DNA of 64,000 nt. Source: Pempheris klunzingeri (taxonomy: Eukaryota; Chordata; Actinopteri; Acropomatiformes; Pempheridae). Shown piece by piece: positions 50,726 to 63,430 of this stretch. Under the pieces are notes generated by a model. That model was not told where the DNA came from. It saw only the letters and a list, made by a program, of their open reading frames with translations, and searched no databases. The position numbers were made by a program, and so were the translations under genes. Each line of letters starts with the position of its first letter. The first letter of the stretch is position 1. The stretch is taken from the NCBI RefSeq assembly GCF_042242105.1, contig NC_092016.1, forward strand, positions 27,828,501 through 27,892,500, read 5' to 3'.

Positions 50726-50748
50726 ATGTTTTTCTAATAATGGACTAA
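50726..50748 (+). promoter_or_regulatory. cry2: Two minimal upstream ORFs in the cry leader
   Basis: ATGTTTTTCTAA at 50726-50737 (Met-Phe-Phe-stop) and ATGGACTAA at 50740-50748 (Met-Asp-stop), ending nine bases before the cry start codon. They matter only if transcription starts upstream of 50726, which the position of the promoter motifs suggests. Confidence 0.6.
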
Positions 50749-50757
50749 GAAGTAGTC

Positions 50758-50915
50758 ATGGTGGTGAATTCAGTGCACTGGTTTCGCAAAGGGCTGCGGT
50801 TACACGATAATCCGGCGTTGCAAGAGGCCCTGAATGGAGCGGACACAGTGCGCTGTGTTTATATCCTGGACCCGTGGTTTGCAGGCGCCGCTAATGTGGG
50901 AATCAACCGATGGAG
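50758..50915 (+). CDS. cry2: cry exon 1
   Basis: 52 codons plus two bases; [20 protein letters not shown] to VGINRW. The donor GTTCGT is non-optimal, but the split Arg codon (AG/A) joins exon 2 exactly. Confidence 0.93.
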
Positions 50916-53900
50916 GTTCGTGACTTAACTTTATCCGTGACAAGTTTGAGTTCCGTGAAATGCTGGTATATTAAGAAAACTATTTAGCAGCTCGCGGTTT
51001 ATATGATTCAATACCTTCTAGCGTGAAATGGTCAGCGCTTGGAGTCCAGGCTCGGGCCTCCACCCCACGACAGTTAGCTAGCGCTAGCTTAAAATGGAGA
51101 GGATGCTATGCTAAGCACCACAGAGGAAACCAATCAATTAGATATTATCTTTGTATACTGGCAAATAACCCCCACCCACAAGACGACCACTTTTTTTTAA
51201 CGAATCAGTACGGCATACACATGAGTTACTAATCAATTGTTAAATAGTGTTTTAAAAAGCGTGTGTGTTTCTGAATGAAATAAGGCTGCTAGATTGTATA
51301 CAGCAACAACAACCATGTCCACTATGTTGACAAGCGGCCAACGTGTCTGGCAGAGGTTTGATGAAAAACAGCTGAGAGATCATTATACGCAACTAGTTAT
51401 TTAAGCTAAGAAACCCCAGTTGATGGCCTGTTGCCTGAAAGAGTTTACTGAGCACCTACATTAAGCTGGGCTAAAGATAGCTTTTCATTTTTAAAGTAAT
51501 GCAAATGTTGATTGCAAAAATGTGATTAGAATGCATTTCATGCCAAAAATTGGGAATTGGCGTTTTTGTTGTGTGTCTCATTCCCATTAGAGTCATGGCA
51601 GGATGCACAGCCAACTTTCATCTTTTTACCCCAGGGCTGTGGCTCAGAGGTACAGTGGATGGTGGTTCCATCCCCAGCTCCTCTGAGTCAGTGTGTGAAG
51701 TGTCCTTGGACAAGACACTGAACCCCAACCTGCTCCTGAAGCAACTTCAAAAGTGTGTGAAAGAACAGTCTCCTCCAACTTAACTTTAGAATTTCCCCCC
51801 GGGGATCAATTAAGTATTTCTATCCATCTATCTTAGATTCCTCCAGTATGAATGATGGTGAATGAGGATGTGATGTAAAAGCGCTTTGAGTAGTCGAAAT
51901 GACCAGAAAGGTGCTTTACAAATACAGACCATCTACTATTTAGATCCAACAACCACCAACAGGTTTTTGAACCAATCACTGAATACATCTGCTGATATTT
52001 GTCTGACAGCCTCTGTTGAAGTGTGTCCCAGTTCTATTAAATATACAGAGTAAACTCTGCACTAATGCTTTTTCATTTTAAAAGACATTACTATGAGGAG
52101 ATGGGGATCAATATCTCAAAGCACTGGTGTATGAAACCAAACATTTCTGCATAGCCTGATAGTGGTTGGTGTTTTGTGATTTAGCTGAACTGACAGAGCA
52201 TTTGACGCTAAAACACAGGATTCCCATCTTGGTTAGCTTTTTTTCCTGGACGTTCTGTGTTTTTTCAAAATATTCTGAATTTAAGAACACTTTCAAAGAC
52301 AACAAAATCAAAGAGGCTAAAATATAGTATTATTATAGATAGATTTGAGTAATAGTTATTCTTTTGTTATCACATTAATCCACCAGTAGCGTGTAGAAGA
52401 GTGTGGAGTGGCATTATTAATACTATCTACTGCATTTGAATTTGTTGTTTTACTCTCAGAAAGACTGACTAGCATACCCATCATGCACCTGACAGCATCA
52501 CTGCTATACTGCATTAAAACATTGTAAATAAACTGAAAATGTATACTTTTTGAGCAAACTGAATGAAAACCTTTATAAATCAGGTTACTCGGGGTCCTGT
52601 TGGTGGTCCTGATGGCATTTTCAGAAAAAAACCCATGTGAGCATGTGGGGACAAAAATTCAAAGGAATCGAAACTCCAGCAGAACAGTTGGGAGATCATG
52701 AGCCAGCAGCTGGCAGCTGTGCTCTCTGCAGTGTTAGTGTGTGCCACGCACTTGGTGTACCCACCTGGCCTCTTCAGTTGCCGTGGTTAGCCTGTGTGTG
52801 TATGACAGCCTCCTCTGTAGTGTAGTAGGAGTAAGAGTAGGAGGGACATGGAAGTGATATCCTTTCAAAGTCCACACTATTCTCAAAGCTACCCATTGCA
52901 GCTTAAATCATCCAAAAGCTCTGCTTCTGACAAGATTTTAATCAGTGATGTTTGAAATTGGTGCTTTTTTATTCAGCATGGATGAATGAAAAAGAAGAAA
53001 CTGCAGCAGTAAGTTGATTAAAAGCTGCACACAAGTGTAACAAGTACTTCAGTTTTGGTGAACCATCATGGGTGAAACATCAGACCACCTACACTTCATC
53101 AAACTATGCATCAAGACTTTTATTGTTTTGTTTTTGCTCTTTGGAAAAGCATTCACACAGTGACCGCTGGAGTCAGTGTTATTTACCCATACAGGTTGTA
53201 TTCGTGGCTGTGAACGATGATTTGATGACGGTGTTCTATCACTGTATTAAGAAACAATCAAGAAGAGCTCTACGCCCGGCTGCTTTGTAGTTGGGTAAAG
53301 TTTCTTACCAATGACATTTGCTCCATATGTGTGTGTGTATGAACAGATTCCTGCTGGAGGCTCTGGAGGACCTGGACCACAGTCTGAAGAAGCTCCGCTC
53401 CCGATTGTTTGTCGTTAGAGGGCAGCCCACTGATGTTTTCCCAAGGCTTTTAAAGGTCTGCATTCTCGCCCACCACTTTTCATTACACAAACAGGAAAGG
53501 TCTTGACCAAAACGACTCCACAGTAGAGGCAGAGAGTGTTTTAAAGAAAGCCTTAAATCTTGACCTGTTGCCAAACTGTCTCTGCTGACTATTATGTTCA
53601 CTCAGAACAAGAGCTGTGTGTGAGATTACAGACTCCTGTTTAAAGAATGTTGTCCTGCTTTTAGATGTCATGCCAGTCAGAACCATTATCCATATTTCGA
53701 GAATAGAAAATATCCCAGTGTTGGCTGAAGCTTATATTTTCCGTTTACTGTGCAGTTCTAGGGGTTGAAATACACACATACATTTGTCAGCTGCTCTCAT
53801 CGTTGTATTGGCATTGGCTGTTTTTTTTCCAGTTTATAGGCAACAGAATCTAAGAGACACTGTATTTGAAAACCCTCCTTTCCACTTAGAGTAGCACTGT

Positions 53901-56900
53901 AACGTGATGTGATAATAAATAATTCCAGGCCATTTTTTTACCTATTGGTTTGCCATCATGCTTTGGTTTGGATTCAATGTGTCATTAAAAAGGTCTTAAA
54001 AAGTCAATAATTTAACTTGCCTGCCAACTCACTATCTGTCAGCAGCTAGTCTCTAACTTTGTGTGTCTACTGTTTGGTGCTGACTACACTGGGCCAGCTG
54101 TGGGCAAACATGAGTGAAAACCATAAATCTCTCTCTCTCTGTGTGTTTCTATTTTTCTGTCCGTACCGCACGACAGGAATGGAAAGTGACAAGGCTGACA
54201 TTTGAATATGACCCAGAGCCTTATGGGAAGGAAAGGGATGGGGCCATTATCAAGATGGCTCAAGAGTTTGGAGTGGAGACCATTGTCAGAAACTCCCACA
54301 CCCTCTACAACCTGGATAGGTTTGTAATACACACTCATTCATTTTTCAGTGTGTTCAAATTTTGTTGGTCAACACTGACGAGAGATCGTTTGACTTAATT
54401 TAGAACCCTTTACATTGAATTCACCTGCTAGAATTCTGGCCGTTGACAAAGGGTTGAGGTCACCAGCACGTTTAGGACCCCGTTTTCATGTTGGTGTAAC
54501 AATCAGCAGTGCAAAGTGAGTTATTGGTGTTTTGATGGAAATTGGTTCTTAGACGTTACTTTGAGAATAGCGTGCTACAGAATAAACACACACCCCTCCA
54601 CAAATAATTGTACGGGCCTGCTATAATTTAGTATTCTGCTGCTTATGCAGCGGACATCGGATTGCCGCAGCTCAGCCAATCGTAGCTGACATAGTGTGTG
54701 AGGCGGGGTACTCCCTGGATGGGTTGCTTACACATGGAGACAAACAACACACTCACACCTACGGGAAATTCAGGGTCACTAGTTTATCTAAACCACATGT
54801 CTTTGGACCATGGGAGGAAGCTGTAGTACCTGGAGAAAACCTACGTAAGCAGGAGGAGGTCAGGCTCCACACAGGCCCTATTCAGACAATAATATGATTT
54901 CCTGAAGCAAGCATGTCTTTCCATTGGTTCATGGTCGCGCAGGTGTTTTACAGCAATGAGGCCAGATATGTGAGTGTATTTACTAATCACCATATCCTCT
55001 GAACTATATTCCACTTTGAGCTACTTGCACATACCTGAACAAAAATAGCAGGAGACACCAACACAGTCTGTGAGCCCAAGACCAGTTTGGGTGTTGTGCT
55101 TGTGCAATGAAGATGGGGCCCTTGGTGTAAAGACTGTAGTTCTATACATGCACTGCTTTAAATGCTGCTTCTTAAAAGAATAGTTTGGGACATTTTGGGA
55201 AACAAGCTTATTTTCTTTTTTGCTGAGGTTTTGATGAGAGGATCATAAACACACTTAAAACACCCCCTTAATGAGCAAAGGGACACGATGTCCTGCTTCA
55301 GGTAAATTGAAAAACTCAGCGACTATCATTCTCTCATTGTCTTGTTGGAACTTGTCAGTTTGAGAGATTCTGGCCACTAATAGTCAACAACATCCAAGAA
55401 GATGCTGAACAAAATCTGAACAATCTAAATCCCCTCTTACAGCATCACATACAGCAGAGCCCTCCAATGGTCATCTAATGTTACTGCATGTCACACCCCC
55501 GTCCATGTGCTTGGACCAGGTGGTAGAATGAGTAAGAGCAGAGGGAGTACCAAAGGGCTTTCCCCATGTATAAGCCTGGCTGTGTCTTTCCTTCTACAGC
55601 CAGATCAACACAGTATTGCATAATGAATCGGAGTGTTACTGGCCTGCTTGTGTAAGAATACTGTATGAGTGGATACAGCAGCAGAGGTTTATGTTTGTAG
55701 TTTGGACCTGTTCAGTTTACTGTGTTCACTCATAGGAGTACCAGTGAATTGACCAATAGGAAGCCATCGTTGCTGCAATTCCACCAACCAATGATGCAGA
55801 TATACATCCAGTTATACATACAGCTATACAACTTGTCAAGATTCTTTATTGTCTGTAAGATTACAAAGCTGAAAACTATCTGAAAAGGAGCCCTTAACGG
55901 TGAAAAACAAATTGAGATGTCTTCTAAGTCCTTGTAAAGGTGCACTTCAGTTAGAGATTTGGCAAAAATGGTTCACTCCTTTATTGCATTTCAGAAGTAC
56001 AGTAGGGTACTTTCGGTTTGGCCACATCAGTCTGTCCTTTTTTCTGTCCAGAATTTTGGCCCAGTAATAACTACCAGCCAGATTGTCATGAAATGTTGCA
56101 GCAAATATTGGTGATTCTTTGAGGACAGTTGCTTTTGACCTGTGAACAGCTGACCTGTGCTACCTTGTCTGAGGGCACCAACTGTATAAAAGAAGTAGAT
56201 GTAGCTTCCAGGTCTGAAAATTTAAGCCAAAGCGGAAAAAAGTGCCTTAAACCTGCCTTCTTTGTAATGGCCAGCAGGGGTCGACTCACTGGCTTCAAAA
56301 AGGAGTCTGATGCCCATAAAGCCAAACTCAAGACTTTAACAGGGGGGCACACTGTTTGGCTTGCGAGCTACTTTTAAAATGACCAGGTCAAAATGATCTA
56401 CCTACATTAAAAATGCTAAACATATATTTATTTCTATATATACTGAGTATACTTTATATATGTTGGTGCACACTGCATACCTGCAGCTAATGTAACCCTT
56501 GGTATTACACATAAAAACTGACAGCAGTAATGCACATAGGTGACAAACAGTGATGGAACCATCAGTATTGCCTCTCACTACCTTCCTCTGATGACTTGCA
56601 CTGAATGGAGTTGAATATCCCTTCCTATCCTCTTCCCCATCCCAGAGTATCTCTTCTTTAGTAGATATAAATTGGAAGGCTAACTAGGTCACTTCGCTTG
56701 CTGGAGTTTTGCAGTAGCTAGTGTGTTTGACCGCTCATGTCCCTGCCCAGGACCCGTAGCAGAGAAGATCTCAGTCACAAACTCCATAGGGAGGAGACAT
56801 ACATTCATTCATTTTCTGAACCGCTTTGTCCTAATTATGGATGATAGATGATGGACTAAAATCTTTTTTTTTCAATGTCACGCGATCTCCCCGTCGATTG

Positions 56901-59900
56901 CAATCGCCGTGTTGGACACCCCTGTTTTAAAACAAGAGTCCACAAACCAATGGGTGATGTCACAGTGGCTACGTCCACTTGTCATATAGACCCTGGAATG
57001 TGGAAGGCTGCCATCTTGTGCAGCACTGGTGACCTGACACGCCCCTGTCTGTTGAGGTAGTTTTTTGACCTCACCATGACATGCTTGCCTGCTCAGCCGT
57101 GCAGCTTGACTCCCACCTTAACCTGTTAGGGAGACAGTCGTGACAACGCATGAGGAATGCACCCCAGCCACACATCTTTGCAAAAGCACCTGGAAGAGTC
57201 CCAAAACACCACTTCCCTCCACACTGATGCAGGGACATGGAGCTCATATGCTTGTATGCTGTAGCCACCACCAGATGAGAAGTGACATGATGCTTGGCCA
57301 CTGCTCTCACAACCATGCAGTCATGGCGCTAGACTCCAGAGGTAGAGCATCTTATAACTCGGTATGGTTGATGGCGACGCTCAACTGCGTGATTTACTGA
57401 ATAACCAGCACTGTGTGGGCTTTCACCTCCTGCCTGGATGTGGTGAGAATTAGCCTGTCAACTATGTAGGTCATAATGCCCATGCCTCTTTCTCTGAGCG
57501 CACCAGTACTGATAATTCCCTTGTCTAACTGCAAAATGCAGATTTGGCTTAGAATGAGGTTGTGGAGGTACGCATCAGTCAGGTCAACTAGTTGTCAGGC
57601 TGGATACATTAAGCTTTTTGTCAATCTGATTCTGCAAAGTTAATAGTATCTTAAGCTGATAAGTGAGTGTAGTGGAGTACAAAGTATGATATTTGCCTTT
57701 GTACATCAAATTTCTACAAGTACAGTGTTTGAGTAAATGCACTGACACAACACCCATGGCTGCTGCTTTCTTTTAAAATGGTATAATAGAAGATAACTTA
57801 TTATTATTATTATTATTATTACATATTATTAAGCACTCTTTGAGGCAGTGAAACTTAATATTCAGAGTGAAATATTTTGGAAATGTCAAGTCACTGTGAA
57901 ATCTTTAATCAATGCAAAACCATAACCATAACCAAAGCATAACCAAATGAAGACAACTAGTCATCAGTATGCAAGGTCATTGGTTAATAGCATTCTGTAC
58001 CAGAAAAAATGTGTGACCAACTGAGAAAGTCGCAGCAGCAGTGCTACAAATGAAAGACAGACCGACCAACAGACTGACTTTGCCACCCCTAAACAATTAA
58101 GAATCATCTGATCGTTCATTTTTCAGAATATACTAATACCATGTTAGTGGTTATATGGGAGCTGAGAGTTACATTTTTAGTTTTAGATACTCAGCCAAAA
58201 TATTGTTTTGAACAAAACACACACATGAATGTTAAGGTAGCATTTTAGAATACAAGTAAGTGGAAGAAACAACTGCAACTAAAAGGTTTGATCTTGTTAT
58301 CGTTTAATAAAAGCACACCCGCTACAGGTAGTCAGTCCCTGTGGGGACACTGGAAAATATCATGCTCTCACTTCTGGTTATTCGGACCTGCTCAAGGCCA
58401 CCATCTGACCAACACTGTCCTCATTTATCAGGCAGAATACCTCAATCTACTGAGCACTTCCATGTTCACAAGAAAATAATTAATTTGATTTTCTAATAAT
58501 CCTGTTACCTTTCTTCTTTCACTGCCCTCAGGATTCAACCTCTCTATGTCCATACATCAGTTTAGTATAGTGGAATGGGCATTTTAGATTCAAGGTGACC
58601 TTTTGGCTTCAACCTGATGATATTCAGTTTTACATTAAATACAGTATTTAATGAAATTACACATTTCCAACTTTTACCTTCTTTATATAACATTTTGTAC
58701 AGTTGGGCTCCGTGTATTAGGTTGTTTCAACAGAAAACTGCCTCTGACATAACCTGTTACATAAATTCTGCTGTATATTGCTCTACTTTTCTGTATTTGT
58801 CACAGGATAATTGAGATGAACAACAACAGTCCTCCTCTGACCTTTAAGCGGTTTCAGAGCATTGTGAGCAGACTGGAGTTGCCCAGGAGACCTCTGCCTC
58901 CCATCACTCAGCAGCAGATGGATAAATGTTGCACTAAAATAGCTGACAACCATGACCAGCTATATAGTATACCTTCACTGGAAGAACTAGGTATATCTTT
59001 GTTTTATTATATTTTCAGAATGTAATGTGGCAGCTGTACTGTATGACTCATAATGCTGATGAGCTCTTTATATTTTGTTGTTCTCTAGGTATACTAAGGC
59101 ACAACATCAAGAGAGGATGTGATGGGATTTATTAATGAATGATTTGATAAATAAATCCATAGTGCTGTATTTAACTGAGTACTAGTGTCTAGGACGCCTT
59201 GCCTAACTGTACTCTACACATCCTGTCAGACCAATTGAACATTTAGTAAAAATATGCGTTAATCTGTTTCGCCAAGATTACAGTTACCATTTTTATCTGT
59301 TAAAACGCACAACTCCCAAGGACTTTAGTCAGACAGTATCAGTCAAAAAATTGGACACACCTTCTTATACAATGTTTTTTCTTTATTTTTTATTATTTTC
59401 TACATTTTAGATTAATATTGAAGACATCCAAACTAGGAAGGAACACGTGAAATCATGTAGTAAACAGAAAAAGTGTTTGCATTCTCTATAATCAAAATCA
59501 TCATGAGGTCGTCACCTGGAATGGTTTTCCAGCAGTCTTGAAGGAGCTCCCAGAGGTGCCTGCTTTTCCTTCACTCTGGGGTCCAGCTCATCCCAAACCA
59601 TCTCAGTTGGGTTTAGGTCGAGTGATTGTGAAGTTCAGGTCATCTTATGCAGCGCTCCATCACCCTCCTTCTTGGTCATATAGCCCTTAAACAGCCTGGA
59701 GGTGTGTTTGGGCTCATTGTCCTGTTGGAAAACAAGTGATGGTCCCACTAAGCACAAACAGATGGGATGGTGTGTCGCTGCAGAATGCTGTGGTAGCCAT
59801 GCTGGTTCAGTGGGCCTTAAGTTTGGAATAAATCACCAATGGAGTCACCAGCGAAGCCCCTCCCCCACACCATCCGCTCACATTCTCGTGACTGCACTTG

Positions 59901-62900
59901 AGGATACATTCAAAGTTCTTAAAATTTGCACAATGTGCACAACTTAAAGTAATGTTGGACTGTCGAGGTTCTTGCCATAATATGGATTAGAACAGTAGTC
60001 AAATAGAACTATTCTCTGTATAGAACTGTGTACCAACCCTACCTCTGCACAGCTGATGGTCTCAAACACATTAAGAAAGCAAGAAATTCCACAAATAAAC
60101 TTTTGACAAGGCACACGGGTTAATTGAAAACCACTCCAGGTGACGGCCTCATGAAGCTGACTGACAGAATGCCAAGTGTGCAAAGCTGGCATCAAAGCAA
60201 AAGGTGGATTCTATAAATAGAAAACATATTAATAATAATCATAATTCCACATGTGTGCCTTCATAGCTTTGATGTTTTCAATATTAATCTACAATATAGA
60301 GAATAATAAAAATAAAGAAAAATCATTCAATGAGAAGGTTTGTCCAAACGTTTGACTACCTTATTAGACATTCAGTTGTTTTATTAAATAGCTGCTTTGT
60401 ATTTGACCTTGTCTCCATGTGAATATGCGTCCAGGTTTCAGGACAGAGGGTTTATCTCCAGCTATTTGGCAGGGAGGAGAGTCAGAAGCCCTGGACAGAC
60501 TGAACAAGCACCTGGACAAAAAGGTAAACTTGACATTAAAACTACATTACTGGTATAGGAGTTTTACAACTACAGAGTCTTATACTCTCTAAATTCCGCC
60601 TCTCACCATAGAAGCCATACATTTTATTTTTTATATACATATTTGTGTATATTTTATATACATTTATTTCCTGTCTCCTCTACTTTACTGTTTTTTATCA
60701 CTGTTAAGTGCCTGCCATTCAAAACCAACATTTCCTGCAGATCTTTGACATTGAAAGCTGTCAGGAAGGTTAGTATTGTGCTCTTTGAGCACATTTTTAA
60801 AATGAGACATTTGTGCAGGAGGTATTGCAAAAGAACTGCAAAATAGAAGAGACTGGAATTCATGTGTGAATGCAAATCTAAGACAGCAACTGGGTCATGA
60901 ATCTGACTCGGTGTTGAAAAAGTTCGTCAAGGTGAATTTAATGACAACTGTTATGTAATGTTAATAAATGGAAAATATTGTATATTGAATAATAGTATAC
61001 AGATATAAGAGATGATCCCTTGAGTGCCCTTACTGTGTCTGTCCTTACAGGTGTGGGTGGCCAACTTTGAGCACCCTCGGGTCAACACATGCTCTCTGTA
61101 TGCCAGTCCTACTGGCCTCAGCCCATACATACGCTTCGGTTGTTTGTCCTGTAGGGTTTTGTACTACAACCTCAGAGAACTCTACATGAAGGTATTGTGG
61201 ACATCCCAGACACTCAAGAATGTCAGCTTAGGCAGTACAAACACACACTGCTGCCTATTTCCTCTGCTCTCCAATTAAGATAGTTCATTACTGCCTTTGA
61301 CCATCACATTTGGAATGATAACTTTTTGCAGCAGTTATCTTCTCTTCTTCCCTCATTGTTCTTTCACTCTTTCTCTCTTGTGCTCTCCATCAGCTGCGTA
61401 AGCGTTGCAGTCCTCCTCTGTCCCTGTTCGGCCAGTTGTTATGGAGGGAGTTCTTCTACACAGCTGCCACCAACAACCCAAACTTTGACCGCATGGAGGG
61501 AAACCCCATCTGTGTTCAGGTGAGCCTTTGCATTGCACAGTTCAAAAGAAGAGGTTCACACTTTAGGGGGGAAGGGAGGAAAGTCGAGAACAAATTTGAT
61601 CCCATAATGATGTCAGCACTCTGGCACGTAGATGTGAGCATCTGTCTGATATATAGGTGTTTGTGAGTCAGATATTAATATGGGCATTTTATATGAAAGG
61701 CAACAACTTGCCAAGCACCACAGTGCATATGCTAAATGAATTTGAAAATGTAAGGTTCCAAGATGTTGTAATTAATAATTATAAATGTGGTTCAAGACAT
61801 ATGCTACACTTGCATACTGCACTGATGACAAAACACATCAGAGACTCACTTCCTAATTACACCTAGTGTAACACTGAACACTGAATAACAGTGTCACCAA
61901 CTGCCAGTTTAGAAGGTAGTGAACCCAAAAGAACAGTGTATACGATGCAGTACAGTTCAATGTTTTTCCATGGGCCCAAAACCAACTGCCCCCAACAGCT
62001 TGACAGAATAAGAACCCAGGGATCTTCAGCTAGAGGCATTATGTAAGGAATAAAACCACGGAAGAACTTTTCAGGCTTGGCATTGAGTGGTTCTTAACTT
62101 CTGCGTCATCCATTACAATCACAGATTGTACAGACTTGAAGAGTATTATCTTGCTTCTACCATGGCCACAACAAAATGCCAAAAATAAAATGACTGATAT
62201 TTTATTTCATTACTTTTCTGTAATAAATACTTTAATATTTATGATTTTCAAAAGAATTTGTTGCACAAATGGTGAGCCTGATCACTTTTCAGTTTGATTT
62301 TGGACCTCTGGGAGTTTAGCTTTACAGGCATCACCATTTAGTTTTTATCTTTATTTATATAATTCATAACAGTGTTATCTCAAGACTCTTTCCATGAAGA
62401 GCAGCTCAGACCAAACTCTTTAATGAAGAGACCCAACGATTCAGGAATTCATATTTAAGGATTCAAGAATCCCCACATGAGCAGCATCAGATATTATATT
62501 AGGAAACAGTGGAGGAAGAACTCCCCTTTAATGGGAAGAAACCTCGAACAGAACTAGGCTCAGAGGGGGGGCTTTCTGTTGGGGTCCAACTTGGGTGGAG
62601 GTTGGACAGAGAGAGAGAGCCAAAATACTAACAGCAACTATAGTACTGACAATAGGAATATGACTAATAATAATTAGCAATATGGTAACAGTGACAATAG
62701 TTAATATCTGAATAATAATAGAGTTATTAAGGAGAGGTAGACAAATGTATCTGTTCCTACAGAGAGAAAGAATTGGGTCATTCAGTTACACCACTGAGCT
62801 GAATAATGAGTGGGAGCTGCTGCTCAGCTACACACTCTCATTCACTGAGCTAACGCTGTAATATTAGCATGGTACTGTACTGTACGCGAGGTTGGTAGTC

Positions 62901-63296
62901 GGCAGTTGTGTAGCATAGACCCACAGTGCCCCCAGCTTCATTACTGTTCTAGAATCACTGCCACTGTTTTATTACTGCACTGAGCTAAAACCTCAGATAA
63001 ATGATTAGTCTTCAACGATGCTCAGTGTTGACTAGTGGTTTTGATAGGAGACTATTTTGTGAAACCCCCAGTATATAGCTAATATCACTCTCTTGTGTCA
63101 TACATGCCAGATCCCATGGGACCAGAACCCAGAGGCACTGGCCAAGTGGGCTGAAGGTCGGACTGGTTTTCCATGGATTGATGCCATTATGACCCAGCTG
63201 AGACAGGAGGGCTGGATCCACCACCTGGCCCGACATGCTGTGGCCTGTTTCCTCACCAGGGGAGACCTGTGGATCAGCTGGGAGAGTGGCATGAAG
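50758..63296 (+). CDS. cry2: Cryptochrome, CRY2 type, 5' part (eight exons; gene continues off the right edge)
   Basis: Flavoprotein of the photolyase/cryptochrome family; vertebrate CRY1/2-type members repress CLOCK:BMAL1 in the nucleus. Exons: 50758-50915, 53347-53455, 54177-54319, 58806-58990, 60435-60523, 61051-61191, 61394-61519, 63111-63296; 1137 bases, 379 codons, all phases compatible. The N-terminal photolyase domain (residues about 3-135) opens [16 protein letters not shown] and has GINRWRFLL and [15 protein letters not shown]. The FAD-binding part includes [36 protein letters not shown] and [23 protein letters not shown]2-like features are [17 protein letters not shown] and FDRMEGNP. 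Some fish literature calls this clade cry3; the exact paralogue name is uncertain. Unusual residues: EHPR where CRYs have ERPR, and VNTCSLYAS where they have MNANSLLAS. The C-terminal half, with the tail, is outside the window. Confidence 0.92.
51635..51960 (+). repeat. tRNA-derived SINE, family 1, with a nested LINE 3' tail
   Basis: GGCTGTGGCTCAGAGGTACA (box A region), CCTTGGACAAGACACTGAAC, AACAGTCTCCTCCAA, then an extra segment at about 51778-51833 (TTTCCCCCCGGGGATCAATT, ATCCATCTATC), which looks like a short LINE 3' end; the SINE then resumes TTAGATTCCTCCAG to TACAAATACAGACCATC. Lies in cry intron 1. Confidence 0.8.
51961..53346. other. Rest of cry intron 1, nothing recognised
   Basis: No exon, RNA gene or named repeat seen. 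Confidence 0.45.
53347..53455 (+). CDS. cry2: cry exon 2
   Basis: One base plus 36 codons; [20 protein letters not shown] to TDVFPRLLK. Confidence 0.93.
54177..54319 (+). CDS. cry2: cry exon 3
   Basis: 47 codons plus two bases; [20 protein letters not shown] to NSHTLYNLD. Confidence 0.94.
54690..54890 (-). repeat. Diverged family 2 SINE-type repeat
   Basis: ACATGTCTTTGGACCATGGG, GGAGAAAACCTACGTAAGCA and AGGCTCCACACAGG are the reverse of the family 2 repeat at 14307; strongly decayed. In cry intron 3. Confidence 0.6.
54891..56340. other. cry intron 3, nothing recognised
   Basis: No exon or identifiable element in this stretch. Confidence 0.4.
56341..56926. mobile_element. Non-autonomous hAT-like element
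   Basis: The left end reads CAGGGGGGCACACTG followed by CGAGCTACTTTTAAAATGAC; the right end, read in reverse, is CAGGGGTGTCCAACACGG. CAGGGGTGTCCAA-type ends are characteristic of hAT elements. No transposase frame is present. The flanks are similar (GACTTTAA and TTTTAAAA) but not a perfect 8-bp duplication. Confidence 0.6.
56927..58805. other. Right half of cry intron 3, nothing recognised
   Basis: Only a short TTA microsatellite at about 57800-57822 stands out. Confidence 0.4.
58806..58990 (+). CDS. cry2: cry exon 4
   Basis: 61 complete codons with split ends; [20 protein letters not shown] to YSIPSLEEL. Confidence 0.93.
59335..60362 (-). mobile_element. Tc1-like DNA transposon, full length but decayed, in cry intron 4
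   Basis: Terminal inverted repeats: left CAGTCAAAAAATTGGACACA, then CCTTCTTATACAATG; right end read in reverse GTAGTCAAACGTTTGGACAA, then ACCTTCTCATTGAATG. The transposase would run on the minus strand but is broken by many stops. Plus-strand text such as GGGCTCATTGTCCTGTTGGA is the usual reverse complement of a Tc1 transposase gene. Confidence 0.88.
60435..60523 (+). CDS. cry2: cry exon 5
   Basis: Two bases plus 29 codons; [20 protein letters not shown] to HLDKK. Confidence 0.93.
61051..61191 (+). CDS. cry2: cry exon 6
   Basis: 47 codons; [20 protein letters not shown], then [20 protein letters not shown]. The start of the FAD-binding core, with unusual substitutions. Confidence 0.94.
61394..61519 (+). 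CDS. cry2: cry exon 7
   Basis: 42 codons; [20 protein letters not shown] to EGNPICVQ. Confidence 0.95.
62340..62760 (-). mobile_element. LINE 3' UTR relic, reverse orientation
   Basis: GAGGAAGAACTCCCCTTTAA, GGGAAGAAACCTCGAACAGA and the ATA/TAG-rich tail belong, in reverse, to the 3' region of the LINE family whose ORF end is seen at 3775-4390. The segment about 15165-15370 looks like another piece in forward orientation. In cry intron 7. Confidence 0.6.
63111..63296 (+). CDS. cry2: cry exon 8
   Basis: 62 codons; [20 protein letters not shown] to [10 protein letters not shown], the most conserved FAD-binding block. Donor GTAGGG. Confidence 0.95.
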
Positions 63297-63312
63297 GTAG
63301 GGCAGAACAGTT

Positions 63313-63430
63313 TTTAATTAAAGCTGCAAGCAGCATTGAAGGGCCCTCGCACTTCTGCACGTGTCGGGGCGTGTCTACAGTGTGTCTGCATCCGGCTGCA
63401 GTTTGGGCGACGCTGCCTGAATTTTTGCTG
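63313..63430 (+). repeat. Common fish interspersed repeat fragment
   Basis: AATTAAAGCTGCAAGCAGCA, then GAAGGGCCCTCGCA and GTCGGGGCG, a repeat often found in fish introns; class not certain. It follows cry exon 8. No further exon is seen to 64000. Confidence 0.5.
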
